Source: Planctomycetota bacterium (GTDB lineage Bacteria; Planctomycetota; B15-G4; SIAN01). From it: 64,000 nt of DNA. The notes beneath the pieces are model-generated. The model was not told the DNA's origin, did not search any database, and saw nothing but the letters and a program-made list of their open reading frames with translations. Location of the stretch: positions 186,001-250,000 of the forward strand of contig JANQQL010000009.1 in assembly GCA_028289345.1 (NCBI GenBank). The letters are read 5' to 3'. Every line of letters begins with the position of its first letter. Positions within the stretch are counted from its first letter, which is position 1. This document shows positions 26,004 through 32,764 of the stretch, one piece after another. The position numbers were made by a program, and so were the translations under genes.

Positions 26004-26867
26004 GTGGAAAAAGTGGAACTCGGGAATATCACCATGATCCAGTCACTTTGGCTTGGTCTTCGACGGCACCCATGGAGATTCTTTGCGTCTTGGTTCTTGG
26101 CGTACTCTGCCATGTGGACTGTCGTGGAGTCGGTGACCCACTTCTTCGCGTCCCTCGATGCAACTGGCCCGGCGCATTACGGAGGATTGGTTCTCGTCAG
26201 CCTAGCGATCGCGTGCTGGCGTACCTATCAGCCAAAGAAAACTACGATCAAGATATCGTCAGCGCATACACAGGTTGTTATCCGGTTTGGAGACATATTT
26301 GAATGCGACTGCCCTATCGCAGTGCCCGTTAACGAGTACTTCGACAGTGAACTTGGCGACCCAGTGTCGCCCCACTCGCTACACGGGGTTGTGATTTCAC
26401 GGTACTTTGGCGGTCACAGCGACGCATTCGATAGGCTCGTCGAAGAAAGCCTATGCGGCATCAAGCCAAAGCTGACTCAGAAGAAGGTCGGCAAGAAGGG
26501 GAAGTATCCGATCGGCACAACTGCCGTCGTCCCTGTAGACGGTCGCGAGTTCCTGCTGTTTGCATTCTGCAGAACCGATCCGAGAGATCTGAAGGCCCAT
26601 GCTGAAGTTCCTGAGTTGTGGCTAGCCTTGAAAGGACTATGGCAACGCGCTCGATCCACAGCAGGCGGCCGCGATGTGGCAGTGCCTCTCGTTGGAAGTG
26701 GCCTGTCAGGGATGGGTGTGCCACCAACGCAGTTGCTTCAGCTTCTGATTCTGTCCATAGTGGAAGAAACGAAACGTCGCGAATTCAGCAAGCGCGTGGC
26801 AATTGTTCTCCATCAGTCGAAATTCGAAGATATCGACCTAGAGGCGATTCGAAGGCAGTGGGAGTAG
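26004..26867 (+). CDS. thsA: Type II Thoeris effector ThsA (membrane-anchored macro domain)
   Basis: A 287-residue protein (GTG 26004; ATG 26034 is an equally plausible start). Two N-terminal hydrophobic helices (FFASWFLAYSAMWTVVESV and GGLVLVSLAIACW) are followed by the ThsA macro domain formerly DUF6430 (about residues 85-287): VVIRFGDIFECDCPIAVPVN, DPVSPHSLHGVVISRYFGGH, GKYPIGTTAVVPVDGREFLL and VAVPLVGSGLSGMGVPP. In type II Thoeris the macro domain binds a TIR-made signal (histidine-ADP-ribose) and the membrane helices then disrupt the membrane, killing the infected cell. The adjacent TIR gene starts 4 bases downstream, which confirms the pair. Confidence 0.88.
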   Translation: MEKVELGNITMIQSLWLGLRRHPWRFFASWFLAYSAMWTVVESVTHFFASLDATGPAHYGGLVLVSLAIACWRTYQPKKTTIKISSAHTQVVIRFGDIFECDCPIAVPVNEYFDSELGDPVSPHSLHGVVISRYFGGHSDAFDRLVEESLCGIKPKLTQKKVGKKGKYPIGTTAVVPVDGREFLLFAFCRTDPRDLKAHAEVPELWLALKGLWQRARSTAGGRDVAVPLVGSGLSGMGVPPTQLLQLLILSIVEETKRREFSKRVAIVLHQSKFEDIDLEAIRRQWE

Positions 26868-26870
26868 ACG

Positions 26871-27425
26871 ATGGCATACAGGAACGGGACATACGTCGCC
26901 TTCCATGCAGGGAACACGACGAATCCGGCGCAATCCGACATTCGTTTCTACAACACGCTGAAGATGTGGAACGCAAACCGATCCATCGACTTCAGGCTGC
27001 TTGATAGCCACGAAAAGACAGCCTCCGTTCGCGACACTTCCAAGAAGGAGACCCTTCGTCGAGCACTCGTCACCAGGCTCAAGAACTCGAAGCAGTTTCT
27101 GCTCATACTGACCAAGACAACCAGGCTAGACACTGACTGGGTTCCATTTGAGATTCGGTACGCGATCGACGAATGCGAACTGCCGGTGATTGCCGTTTAC
27201 CCGGATTTCAACTCAATCCTGAGTCCTTCAGAACTCGCCCCATATTGGCCATCGTCGCTCAGCACCCGGATCACCAACGACACTGCCCGAGTCATCCACA
27301 TTCCATTCAAGAAAGATCCCGTTTTGGACGCCGTCAATCAGTTCGATATCAGCAACAAGGAGTATCCAGTGAATGGCTATGGACACTACAACCGTGAAAC
27401 CCAGCAAAGATGGGGCCTGATCTAG
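26871..27425 (+). CDS. thsB: Thoeris TIR-domain sensor/signal enzyme ThsB
   Basis: A 184-residue TIR-like protein of the MTH538/ThsB family, starting 4 bases after the thsA stop. Motifs: TYVAFHAGNTTNPAQSD (first strand), RFYNTLKMWNANRSIDFRLL, ETLRRALVTRLKNSKQFLLI and TRLDTDWVPFEIRYAIDECE, in which Glu after W-V-P-F is the expected catalytic residue that cleaves NAD+. ThsB detects phage infection and makes an ADP-ribose-type messenger that activates ThsA. Typical size. The stop lies about 30 bases before attC 2, so thsA and thsB are mobile as one cassette. Confidence 0.9.
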   Translation: MAYRNGTYVAFHAGNTTNPAQSDIRFYNTLKMWNANRSIDFRLLDSHEKTASVRDTSKKETLRRALVTRLKNSKQFLLILTKTTRLDTDWVPFEIRYAIDECELPVIAVYPDFNSILSPSELAPYWPSSLSTRITNDTARVIHIPFKKDPVLDAVNQFDISNKEYPVNGYGHYNRETQQRWGLI

Positions 27426-27455
27426 ATTGCCGTGGAAGACTTTGGTGATGAAGCT

Positions 27456-27518
27456 GCCCAACAAGGCAATGCAGCGGACACGGCTTCGCCGCGCCGCTGA
27501 TCGCCAACGACGTTATCC
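27456..27518 (+). other. attC site 2
   Basis: A 63-base site with left box GCCCAAC, core GCAATGCAGCGG, complementary right arm CCGCTGATCGCC and right box GTTATCC. It ends the three-gene Thoeris cassette (about 2.3 kb). Confidence 0.88.
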
Positions 27519-27681
27519 AGACGCTTCGCGAACTGACCGGTGTTCGCCGCAAACAACAAAGCGCTTCGTTACGCCGAAGAGCCCATCACTTCGTAATATG
27601 ACTGGACCGACGCGTCTTCGGGAGAAAGGGCGAACCTCGCACTCGATTGCGCGGCAACCTGCACCGAAGTAAAGTAAGGTC

Positions 27682-27918
27682 ATGAACTCGAAGGAACTAC
27701 TCAGAGAAGCTTTGTCGTTGTCAGCAAGAGAGCGAGCCGACCTCGCTCATGACCTGCTAGACAGCCTTGAAGGCGCACCCGATGCAGATGTTGAATCTAC
27801 ATGGGTGGCAGAGATCGAGAAGCGGGTCCGAGACCTCAACGATGGAAGCGTGGTTCCGGTGGAATGGGAAGAAGCACGCAAGAGGATTCATGACCGGCTG
27901 CATGGAAGCCGTTCGTGA
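27682..27918 (+). CDS. Type II antitoxin, addiction module component family
   Basis: A 78-residue antitoxin starting at ATG 27682. LREALSLSARERADLAHDLL, DSLEGAPDADVESTWVAEIE and the C-terminal VEWEEARKRIHDRL are the family's hallmark blocks (TIGR02574-type, with relE/parE partners). It overlaps the toxin start by GTGA (27915-27918). Toxin-antitoxin pairs are common in integron arrays, where they are thought to stabilise cassettes. Confidence 0.9.
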   Translation: MNSKELLREALSLSARERADLAHDLLDSLEGAPDADVESTWVAEIEKRVRDLNDGSVVPVEWEEARKRIHDRLHGSRS

Positions 27919-28245
27919 AGCTACTGCTTCATCCTGCGGCAGAGAATGAACTGCTTCAGGCCGCACTCAAGTACGAGGAAGCTCGCCTGGGGCTTGGCGA
28001 CGACCTCTGAGGTGTCTCGGTGGTTTAACGCACTTCTAGAGGCACCACTCACATGGCCAGAATGGCCCGACGCTCCTACCCTCGGCTCCCCCGTCCGCCG
28101 TGCACTCCTGCGCAGGTTTCCATTCGCAATTGCTTACCAGGCACTTGAAGACAGGATTATGGTCATCGCCATTGCTCACACCAGCAGGCGCCCATTCTAT
28201 TGGGCAAAGCGTACCGAATATGAATCGGGCGGTGGGGCTGGATAA
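27915..28245 (+). pseudogene. RelE/ParE toxin with frameshift
   Basis: Starting at GTG 27915 the frame reads VKLLLHPAAENELLQAALKY and EEARLGLGDDL, then meets TGA at about 28008. The continuing RelE sequence resumes in the +1 frame immediately: SEVSRWFNALLEAP, GSPVRRALLRRFPFAIAYQA and IMVIAIAHTSRRPFYW to TAA 28243-28245 inside the attC left box. A one-base indel between about 27990 and 28010 therefore splits the toxin. With an intact antitoxin, this looks like an inactivated toxin, or a sequencing error. Confidence 0.82.
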
Positions 28246-28302
28246 CAAGCCGATGCAGCGGACAGCGCTTCGCGCCGCCGCTGATCGGCAACATCGTTAG
28301 AC
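28240..28302 (+). other. attC site 3
   Basis: A 63-base site: left box GGATAAC (contains the toxin stop), core CCGATGCAGCGG, right arm CCGCTGATCGG, right box GTTAGAC. Ends the toxin-antitoxin cassette. Confidence 0.9.
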
Positions 28303-28318
28303 CGACGAGACACCAAGG

Positions 28319-28594
28319 ATGTCCAACCTCGAACAAATCGCAGATGCAGGGAATACACTTGTTCCGGCGATTCTGACTCTTCGCGCACTGGGCTTCACTG
28401 TGACACGTGAAGAGCGAGATGACGGTGATTGGTGGCTTGCCCAAGCTGACAACCTCGAACTCAGAGCTAGTGATCCGCTCAAGCTCCTGGGATTGGCCGA
28501 ACTGCGAAGAGCTCGCGGCTCGAAGTGGAAAGCCACGGACTCCAAGATCGATGAAATCCTCCGGGAGTACACACTGGACGGCGATGCAGGCTAA
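28319..28594 (+). CDS. Hypothetical cassette protein
   Basis: A 91-residue acidic soluble protein, ATG 28319, 17 bases after the attC right box. It has LRALGFTVTREERDDGDWWL and ELRRARGSKWKATDSKIDEI; I do not recognise a family. The cassette continues with about 130 non-coding bases to attC 4. A single small gene with a short leader is the normal cassette layout. Confidence 0.7.
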   Translation: MSNLEQIADAGNTLVPAILTLRALGFTVTREERDDGDWWLAQADNLELRASDPLKLLGLAELRRARGSKWKATDSKIDEILREYTLDGDAG

Positions 28595-28724
28595 CCCTAA
28601 ACGGGTGGTAGGACCCGTGACGCTTACGCGGCAGCTTGCCGGGAGGTGCTGCCAGTGACTCGGCAAGCACTCTCCCGACGCGTAGAATTCAGTACGGTTC
28701 TTCGGCCATGACGGAGAGCGCACG

Positions 28725-28791
28725 GCCTAAGAACGCCATGCAGAACCGACCGGGCTCCGCCCCGGCGGCTGATGGCGAAGAGACGTTGGGC
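28725..28791 (+). other. attC site 4
   Basis: A 67-base site: left box GCCTAAG, core GAACGCCATGCAGAACCG, a GC-rich hairpin apex, right arm GGCTGATGGCGAAG and right box GTTGGGC. Slightly diverged boxes compared with sites 1-3. Confidence 0.85.
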
Positions 28792-28846
28792 CGACGAGAA
28801 GCCTGCCTAGGAAGACAGTTGCAGTCGTTTGGGGTGAGGAGAGTGT

Positions 28847-29416
28847 ATGAGCGACAAGCAAGGTGTTGATGCCGGGAAACTGACTATTGCACAGCTGCTA
28901 GCCAATCTAACCGCCGGCCAGGTCTCCAAGTTGATCGCAGCGGCAGTAACCGTGTTTGTTGTTGCCTTTGCGGTCGGAGTGTGGACACAGGACATGCGAC
29001 TGGCCCGCGCCAGTCAGGCGAAAGAAGCAAACATAATTGCAATAACGACGCACGACAGGCTCATGAGCGATCTCGCCGAGTCGCACCAGCTCGAACTGGC
29101 AAGTGTAGTGGCCGACAACGCTCGGCTTGCATTGCAAGTCGAGTTCTTGGAGCGCTGCCATGCGTATCTCAACGCGCGGATTGAGGGAAAGGAAGATTCG
29201 CTTAACGGGGACTGGAGTGAGAATGTGTCTAATGCGCGCAAACAGTTCGCACAAGCCCTAGATCGCCTCTACAAGCGCGGAGATCCCAATGCACAGAAAG
29301 CGGAGGGATACGAGTTTGACGAATCTGAACCAGGAAACCACCGGATCACTTTCGGCACTACGAAAACTTATCGAATACCCGCAGACGTGAAGGGCGACTT
29401 TATTGACGGACTGTAG
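28847..29416 (+). CDS. Single-pass membrane protein of unknown function
   Basis: A 189-residue protein (ATG 28847, GGGGTGAGGAGAG upstream) with one membrane helix near residues 28-50 (LIAAAVTVFVVAFAVGVW), then a helical, probably coiled-coil region (HDRLMSDLAESHQLELASVV) and an acidic C-terminal part. No family recognised. Orientation suggests a short cytoplasmic N terminus and a long external or periplasmic C terminus. It is the only gene of its cassette. Confidence 0.72.
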   Translation: MSDKQGVDAGKLTIAQLLANLTAGQVSKLIAAAVTVFVVAFAVGVWTQDMRLARASQAKEANIIAITTHDRLMSDLAESHQLELASVVADNARLALQVEFLERCHAYLNARIEGKEDSLNGDWSENVSNARKQFAQALDRLYKRGDPNAQKAEGYEFDESEPGNHRITFGTTKTYRIPADVKGDFIDGL

Positions 29417-29491
29417 CGCAATATGCGAGCTTATGCCCTCACTCTGGGCTCGACGTGGCGAGGTTGCGAGTTGCGCCTATCGGTTGGGGCG

Positions 29492-29548
29492 GCCCAACAA
29501 GCCAATGCAGCTGACAACGCCTCGCGTAGCAGCTGATTGGCAACACCT
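29492..29548 (+). other. attC site 5, right end lost at IS110 junction
   Basis: Left box GCCCAAC, core GCCAATGCAGCTGAC and right arm CAGCTGATTGGCAAC are present as in the other sites, but the expected GTTRRRY box is replaced by sequence belonging to the 3' end of the IS110 transposase gene. The site probably cannot recombine. Confidence 0.8.
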
Positions 29549-30341
29549 CGTGGGAGCATTTCACGAGGCGCGCGTAGGAAGCAAACTCCTGCACTCGAGG
29601 GAACCGATTCACATCGTGCACCTCATAGAGAATCGTGAGCGCAAGGATCGGCCCGACACCAGGAATCGTCCGCAGTCGATGAAACACCTCGCTGTCGTGG
29701 ACCTTTGCCTGGCGATTCAGGAAGAGCTCGAGTTCGCGGATCACATCATCGAGCCGATCGGCGACCGAAAGGTCCGCAGTCACCATCCTCTTCGTCGAAG
29801 GATCTTCAAAGGGGATCTCTGCCCCTTCTCGATTCGCACGGTAGCGGAGCTTGGCCGACGGCGCCTGAAGGTTGTTCTGGTGATAGGTGTTTTGGATGTG
29901 GCTGATCAGCTCCGATCTTCTCCGGACGAAGAAGAGTCGGCGGCGCAGCAGGTCGCGAGTCGACCGCCACTCCTTCGGGTAGGTGTAGGCAATCGGAAAG
30001 GCGCCGCCTCGGAGCAAGGTCGCGATCTTGAGAGAGTCGAGCCGGTCATTCTTCGCTTTCGCGCCATGGACCAGCTTCATGTAGAGCGCGTGCCCCAACA
30101 CAAAGGGGATCTCCGCCTCCCCGCACAAATCGGCCAACCAGTACCAGGTGAACATGCACTCCGCCCCCACCACCACGTCGTCCGAGTAGGGCGCCAGGAT
30201 CTCCAGGAACCGCTCCGGATTGCACCGGAGATCCTCCTGATGCTTCACCTTCCCCGCCGAGTCGAGCACTGTCAGGTACATCGTCCGCGCGTGGAGATCG
30301 ATCCCGCAGTAGTACTCGTGCTGGCCAGTGTAGAATCGCAT
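29545..30341 (-). pseudogene. IS110-family transposase lacking its C terminus
   Basis: From ATG 30341 the protein shows the RuvC-like DEDD domain (YYCGIDLHARTMYLTVLD, VVVGAECMFTW, KNDRLDSLKIATLL) and most of the IS116/IS110 C-terminal domain (LRTIPGVGPILALTILYEV, FASYARLVKCSHE). It then runs into attC sequence read backwards, giving a foreign tail. The conserved Ser-containing segment that follows in IS110 enzymes is absent, so recombination activity should be lost. About 265 of the usual 330-400 residues remain. Confidence 0.85.
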
Positions 30342-30350
30342 TGCTGTACC

Positions 30351-30416
30351 CCTCCCTGAGTATGTGTGAACTTTGCAACCACCAGCCTACCTCGTGCGAG
30401 GTAGGCCTCAGGGAGG
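30351..30416. repeat. Nested inverted repeats at IS110 end
   Basis: Outer arms CCTCCCTGAG (30351-30360) and CTCAGGGAGG (30407-30416) are perfectly complementary, and inside them lies the hairpin GCCTACCTC-GTGC-GAGGTAGGC (30385-30406). The same arrangement, with a few changes, recurs in the second remnant at about 39988-40052, so it belongs to the element. It could be a sub-terminal repeat or part of a structured RNA such as the IS110 guide (bridge) RNA. Confidence 0.8.
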
Positions 30417-30426
30417 TCTTGATGAG

Positions 30427-30488
30427 TATCAACGCCATGCAGACCGACGGGACTTCACCCCGCGGCTGATGGCGAACTGACGTTAGAC
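30427..30488 (+). other. attC site 6, left box altered by IS junction
   Basis: Core AACGCCATGCAGACCGACGG, right arm GCGGCTGATGGCGAAC and right box GTTAGAC are intact, but the left box reads TATCAAC, where GTATCAA matches the terminal bases of the IS110 element. The left simple site is therefore hybrid. Confidence 0.85.
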
Positions 30489-30501
30489 GCACGGGACTGA
30501 C

Positions 30502-31536
30502 ATGACAAGAAAGCCGACAGTGCTAGTGTTTGCCGGAGCGGGAGCGTCGAAGGCGGTCGCCCCGGACAGGTATCCGACCACCGTTGAGTTCTTTGAGAGT
30601 CTTCCCGAACCCGTAACCGGAAACCGGCTCTTCATGGAGGTCGTTGCCTTTCTGAAGCGGGATTCTGGAAACGGCCCGATAGATATTGAACTGCTTCTGT
30701 GGCGCCTAGACGAGTTGAAGCAGTTCTGCTCTCAGTATCGTGATCAGAAGAATCTGCCTGGTTGGATACTGGCCGGAAACAGGCTCTCGCAAGCCGTCCT
30801 TGGAAAAGCCGTCAACCTCAATGAAACCGCACAACTCCTGACGAGCTGCTCTAACCAACTGGATCGACTTGTCAGCAAGATCAACATAGAAGTCTACGAC
30901 TTGTACGGCAAACTGCCCGACGAGAGTCAGCTAAATGAGACGTGGACCCCATTGCTAAAGGGGCTGGGAGGGCTAGGCGCTAGAGTCGAGCTGGTTACGA
31001 CAAACTACGACATGATTCTCGAGTCAGCTCTGGACAAAAACAAAGTGGCGGAGATTGGCTGGAGAGGAAGCGTCCTTCGAACGCTAGACACAACACTATG
31101 GCAAGGTGACTCGCCCCAGCAGTCGAGAGGCCTACTGACCAAGCTCCATGGCTCTATCAACTGGACTAGGCAGGGTGATCAGATCTTCGTCAGCGACCCG
31201 ATGTTCAAAAAGGACCACGACACACACGTGATCATCTATCCCGGATTCAAGGGGCGACCGGTAGATGCAATGTTCCAATCGTTCCACACCCACTTTGCAT
31301 CAGCACTGGCTGACGCCAAGGTCGCGATCTTCATCGGGTTCGCGTTCAGAGATGAGTACATCAACGATATCTGTGAGCGAAGCGCAACGGGAAGAACGAA
31401 AGTGGGAGTGCTCAATCCAGAGCCTCAGATCGCTACACCATTCTCGAATACGACACCGGAGCATTGGGAGACTGGCTTCGATGCGGGATCAGCAAAAACG
31501 GCAGTGGACTTCACAAGGCATGCACTGGGCGTCTAA
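30502..31536 (+). CDS. SIR2-domain NAD+-hydrolase-like defence protein
   Basis: A 344-residue protein (ATG 30502, 14 bases after attC 6). The N terminus VLVFAGAGASKAV is the SIR2 nucleotide-binding Gly-rich motif; VELVTTNYDMILES (about 165-180) and LLTKLHGSINWTR (His about 215) supply the conserved TTN-D and catalytic His features; VAIFIGFAFRDEYINDI is the late SIR2 motif. Such stand-alone SIR2-like proteins deplete NAD+ during phage infection (defence-associated sirtuins). It ends inside the left box of attC 7. A partner gene is not visible in the cassette, so the trigger is unknown. Confidence 0.87.
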   Translation: MTRKPTVLVFAGAGASKAVAPDRYPTTVEFFESLPEPVTGNRLFMEVVAFLKRDSGNGPIDIELLLWRLDELKQFCSQYRDQKNLPGWILAGNRLSQAVLGKAVNLNETAQLLTSCSNQLDRLVSKINIEVYDLYGKLPDESQLNETWTPLLKGLGGLGARVELVTTNYDMILESALDKNKVAEIGWRGSVLRTLDTTLWQGDSPQQSRGLLTKLHGSINWTRQGDQIFVSDPMFKKDHDTHVIIYPGFKGRPVDAMFQSFHTHFASALADAKVAIFIGFAFRDEYINDICERSATGRTKVGVLNPEPQIATPFSNTTPEHWETGFDAGSAKTAVDFTRHALGV

Positions 31537-31593
31537 CAATCGAATGCAGCTGACGACGCTCAGCGTCGCAACTGATTCGCAACAACGTTAGAA
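31531..31593 (+). other. attC site 7
   Basis: A 63-base site: left box GTCTAAC containing the SIR2 gene stop, core CGAATGCAGCTGAC, right arm AACTGATTCGCAAC and right box GTTAGAA. Ends the SIR2 cassette. Confidence 0.9.
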
Positions 31594-31611
31594 GGGCGGA
31601 GGTATTTCTGA

Positions 31612-32605
31612 GTGATAGAATCACGCGTCACAGTTCGCCGTGGGGACATGTTCGATAGAGCCAAAGACCTAATTGTTGTCCCGTGCAACACCCTCGGCGG
31701 AGTTACAGACTTCGTCCTCGACCGGCTCATTCACCACAGTTTGCTGTTCGAGCCCAGGCCGGTCGAACTCGGTGGCGTCGTATTCGAAGAGCTCGAAGAC
31801 GCCAACCATATTGCACAGTTTGCGGCCTTCGCTGCATCTGTTCACCGTGAGACCTCACTAGCGTTTCCGGAGGCGGTAAACAGAATATGTAAGACCCTCG
31901 GCGAGTTTGCCGCTGACACCCCGGCAGTCCGGCTCCTGTCTGCGCCGCTCTTGGGCACTGGCTATGGTGGACTGGGTCCCGTCGAATGCGTCGAGGCCAT
32001 GAAATCCGGATTTGAGCAAACGGCCCCTTCGGGTGCAACGCTCTTGATCAACGCGATCGATCCCACCAACTTCGACATGATCGTCCGTGCCTTCCAGCCG
32101 ACTCCATCATCCATTGTCGGAGGGCGAACGAAGCGAGTGTTCCTCAGTTACACTCGTTCGACCTCTGAGCATCGACTGTGGGTGGAGGAGCTCGCCACCC
32201 AACTTCGTGGCCATGGAGTCGAGACACGCCTTGACTCTTGGCACCTCCGCCCTGGAATGGACTTACCTCAGTGGATGGCCAATGAGCTGACAATCGCGGA
32301 CAAGGTGATCATCGTTTCCGATGCCGCCTACGCTGAACGTGCTGATGGCCGTGTTGGCGGGGTCGGGTGGGAGACTATGGTGATTCAGGGAGATATGGGC
32401 GCACTACCGCCAGACAGCACCAAGTACTTGGTTGTAGTTCGTGCACCTTCTGTGGCAGAAGGGGCTTCCGGTCTACCTGAAGACCAAGTACGCGTTACAT
32501 TGTCCACCTGAGCACGGTGCAAGGCACGTTCTAGCTGACCTGCTATCAGCAATCGACGATCCGGAACTTGCGCCACCCATCGGTGGCGCTGAGATGGCAC
32601 TGTGA
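31612..32605 (+). pseudogene. Macro-TIR (SEFIR-like) fusion protein, frameshifted near the end
   Basis: From GTG 31612 the protein starts with a macro-like domain (residues ~5-160: RRGDMFDRAKDLIVVPCN, LLSAPLLGTGYGGLGPVE) followed by a TIR/SEFIR domain (~170-290: RVFLSYTRSTSEHRLWVEEL, LDSWHLRPGMDLPQW, then GGVGWETMVIQGD with a likely catalytic Glu). At a GGGG run near 32460-32464 the frame changes; the natural continuation LPVYLKTKYALHCPPEHG then AEMAL ends at TGA 32603-32605 in the other frame, while the first frame stops at 32511. The missing ~46 residues include the last TIR helix. It may be a pseudogene, a phase-variable gene or a sequencing error. Confidence 0.82.
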
Positions 32606-32621
32606 GTGAGCGTGGTCAGCC

Positions 32622-32688
32622 TTCTAACACGGCCTTGCACCAGATGGCCGGCTTCGCCGCCCGCTGGTGAACGCCAGCCACGTTAGAA
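32622..32688 (+). other. attC site 8
   Basis: A 67-base site: left box TTCTAAC, core GGCCTTGCACCAGATGG, right arm CGCTGGTGAACGCCAG and right box GTTAGAA. The core is more diverged than in sites 1-7, with an apparent hairpin GCCGGCTTCGCCGC at the apex. Confidence 0.82.
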
Positions 32689-32698
32689 AGACAGGGGA

Positions 32699-32764
32699 AT
32701 GCTCGTGGACCCGGCAATTGACAGCGCCTCCGACTCTCTCGAGACGCCCGAGCCTAGCCTGTGA
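32699..32764 (+). CDS. Short leader ORF coupled to FRG gene
   Basis: A 21-codon frame (MLVDPAIDSASDSLETPEPS plus Leu) starting at ATG 32699, directly behind AGGGGA, ends in TGA that overlaps the GTG of the FRG gene (GTGA at 32761-32764). It may be a leader that couples translation, or the true N terminus of the FRG protein if a frameshift separates them. It is the only ATG with a good ribosome-binding site in this cassette head. Confidence 0.5.
   Translation: MLVDPAIDSASDSLETPEPSL

Larger units (their letters stand above)
29545..30433 (-). mobile_element. Truncated IS110-family element inserted in attC
   Basis: The element lies between a broken attC (29492-29548) and attC site 6, whose left box is altered. 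Its transposase end is deleted; the other end keeps about 90 non-coding bases with nested inverted repeats and terminates in GTCTTGATGAGTATCAA. A second remnant at 39.6-40.07 kb ends in nearly the same sequence (GTCTTGACGAGTATCAA), which fixes the element boundary. IS110-family members of the IS1111-attC group are known to target integron attC sites, which fits. Confidence 0.82.
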
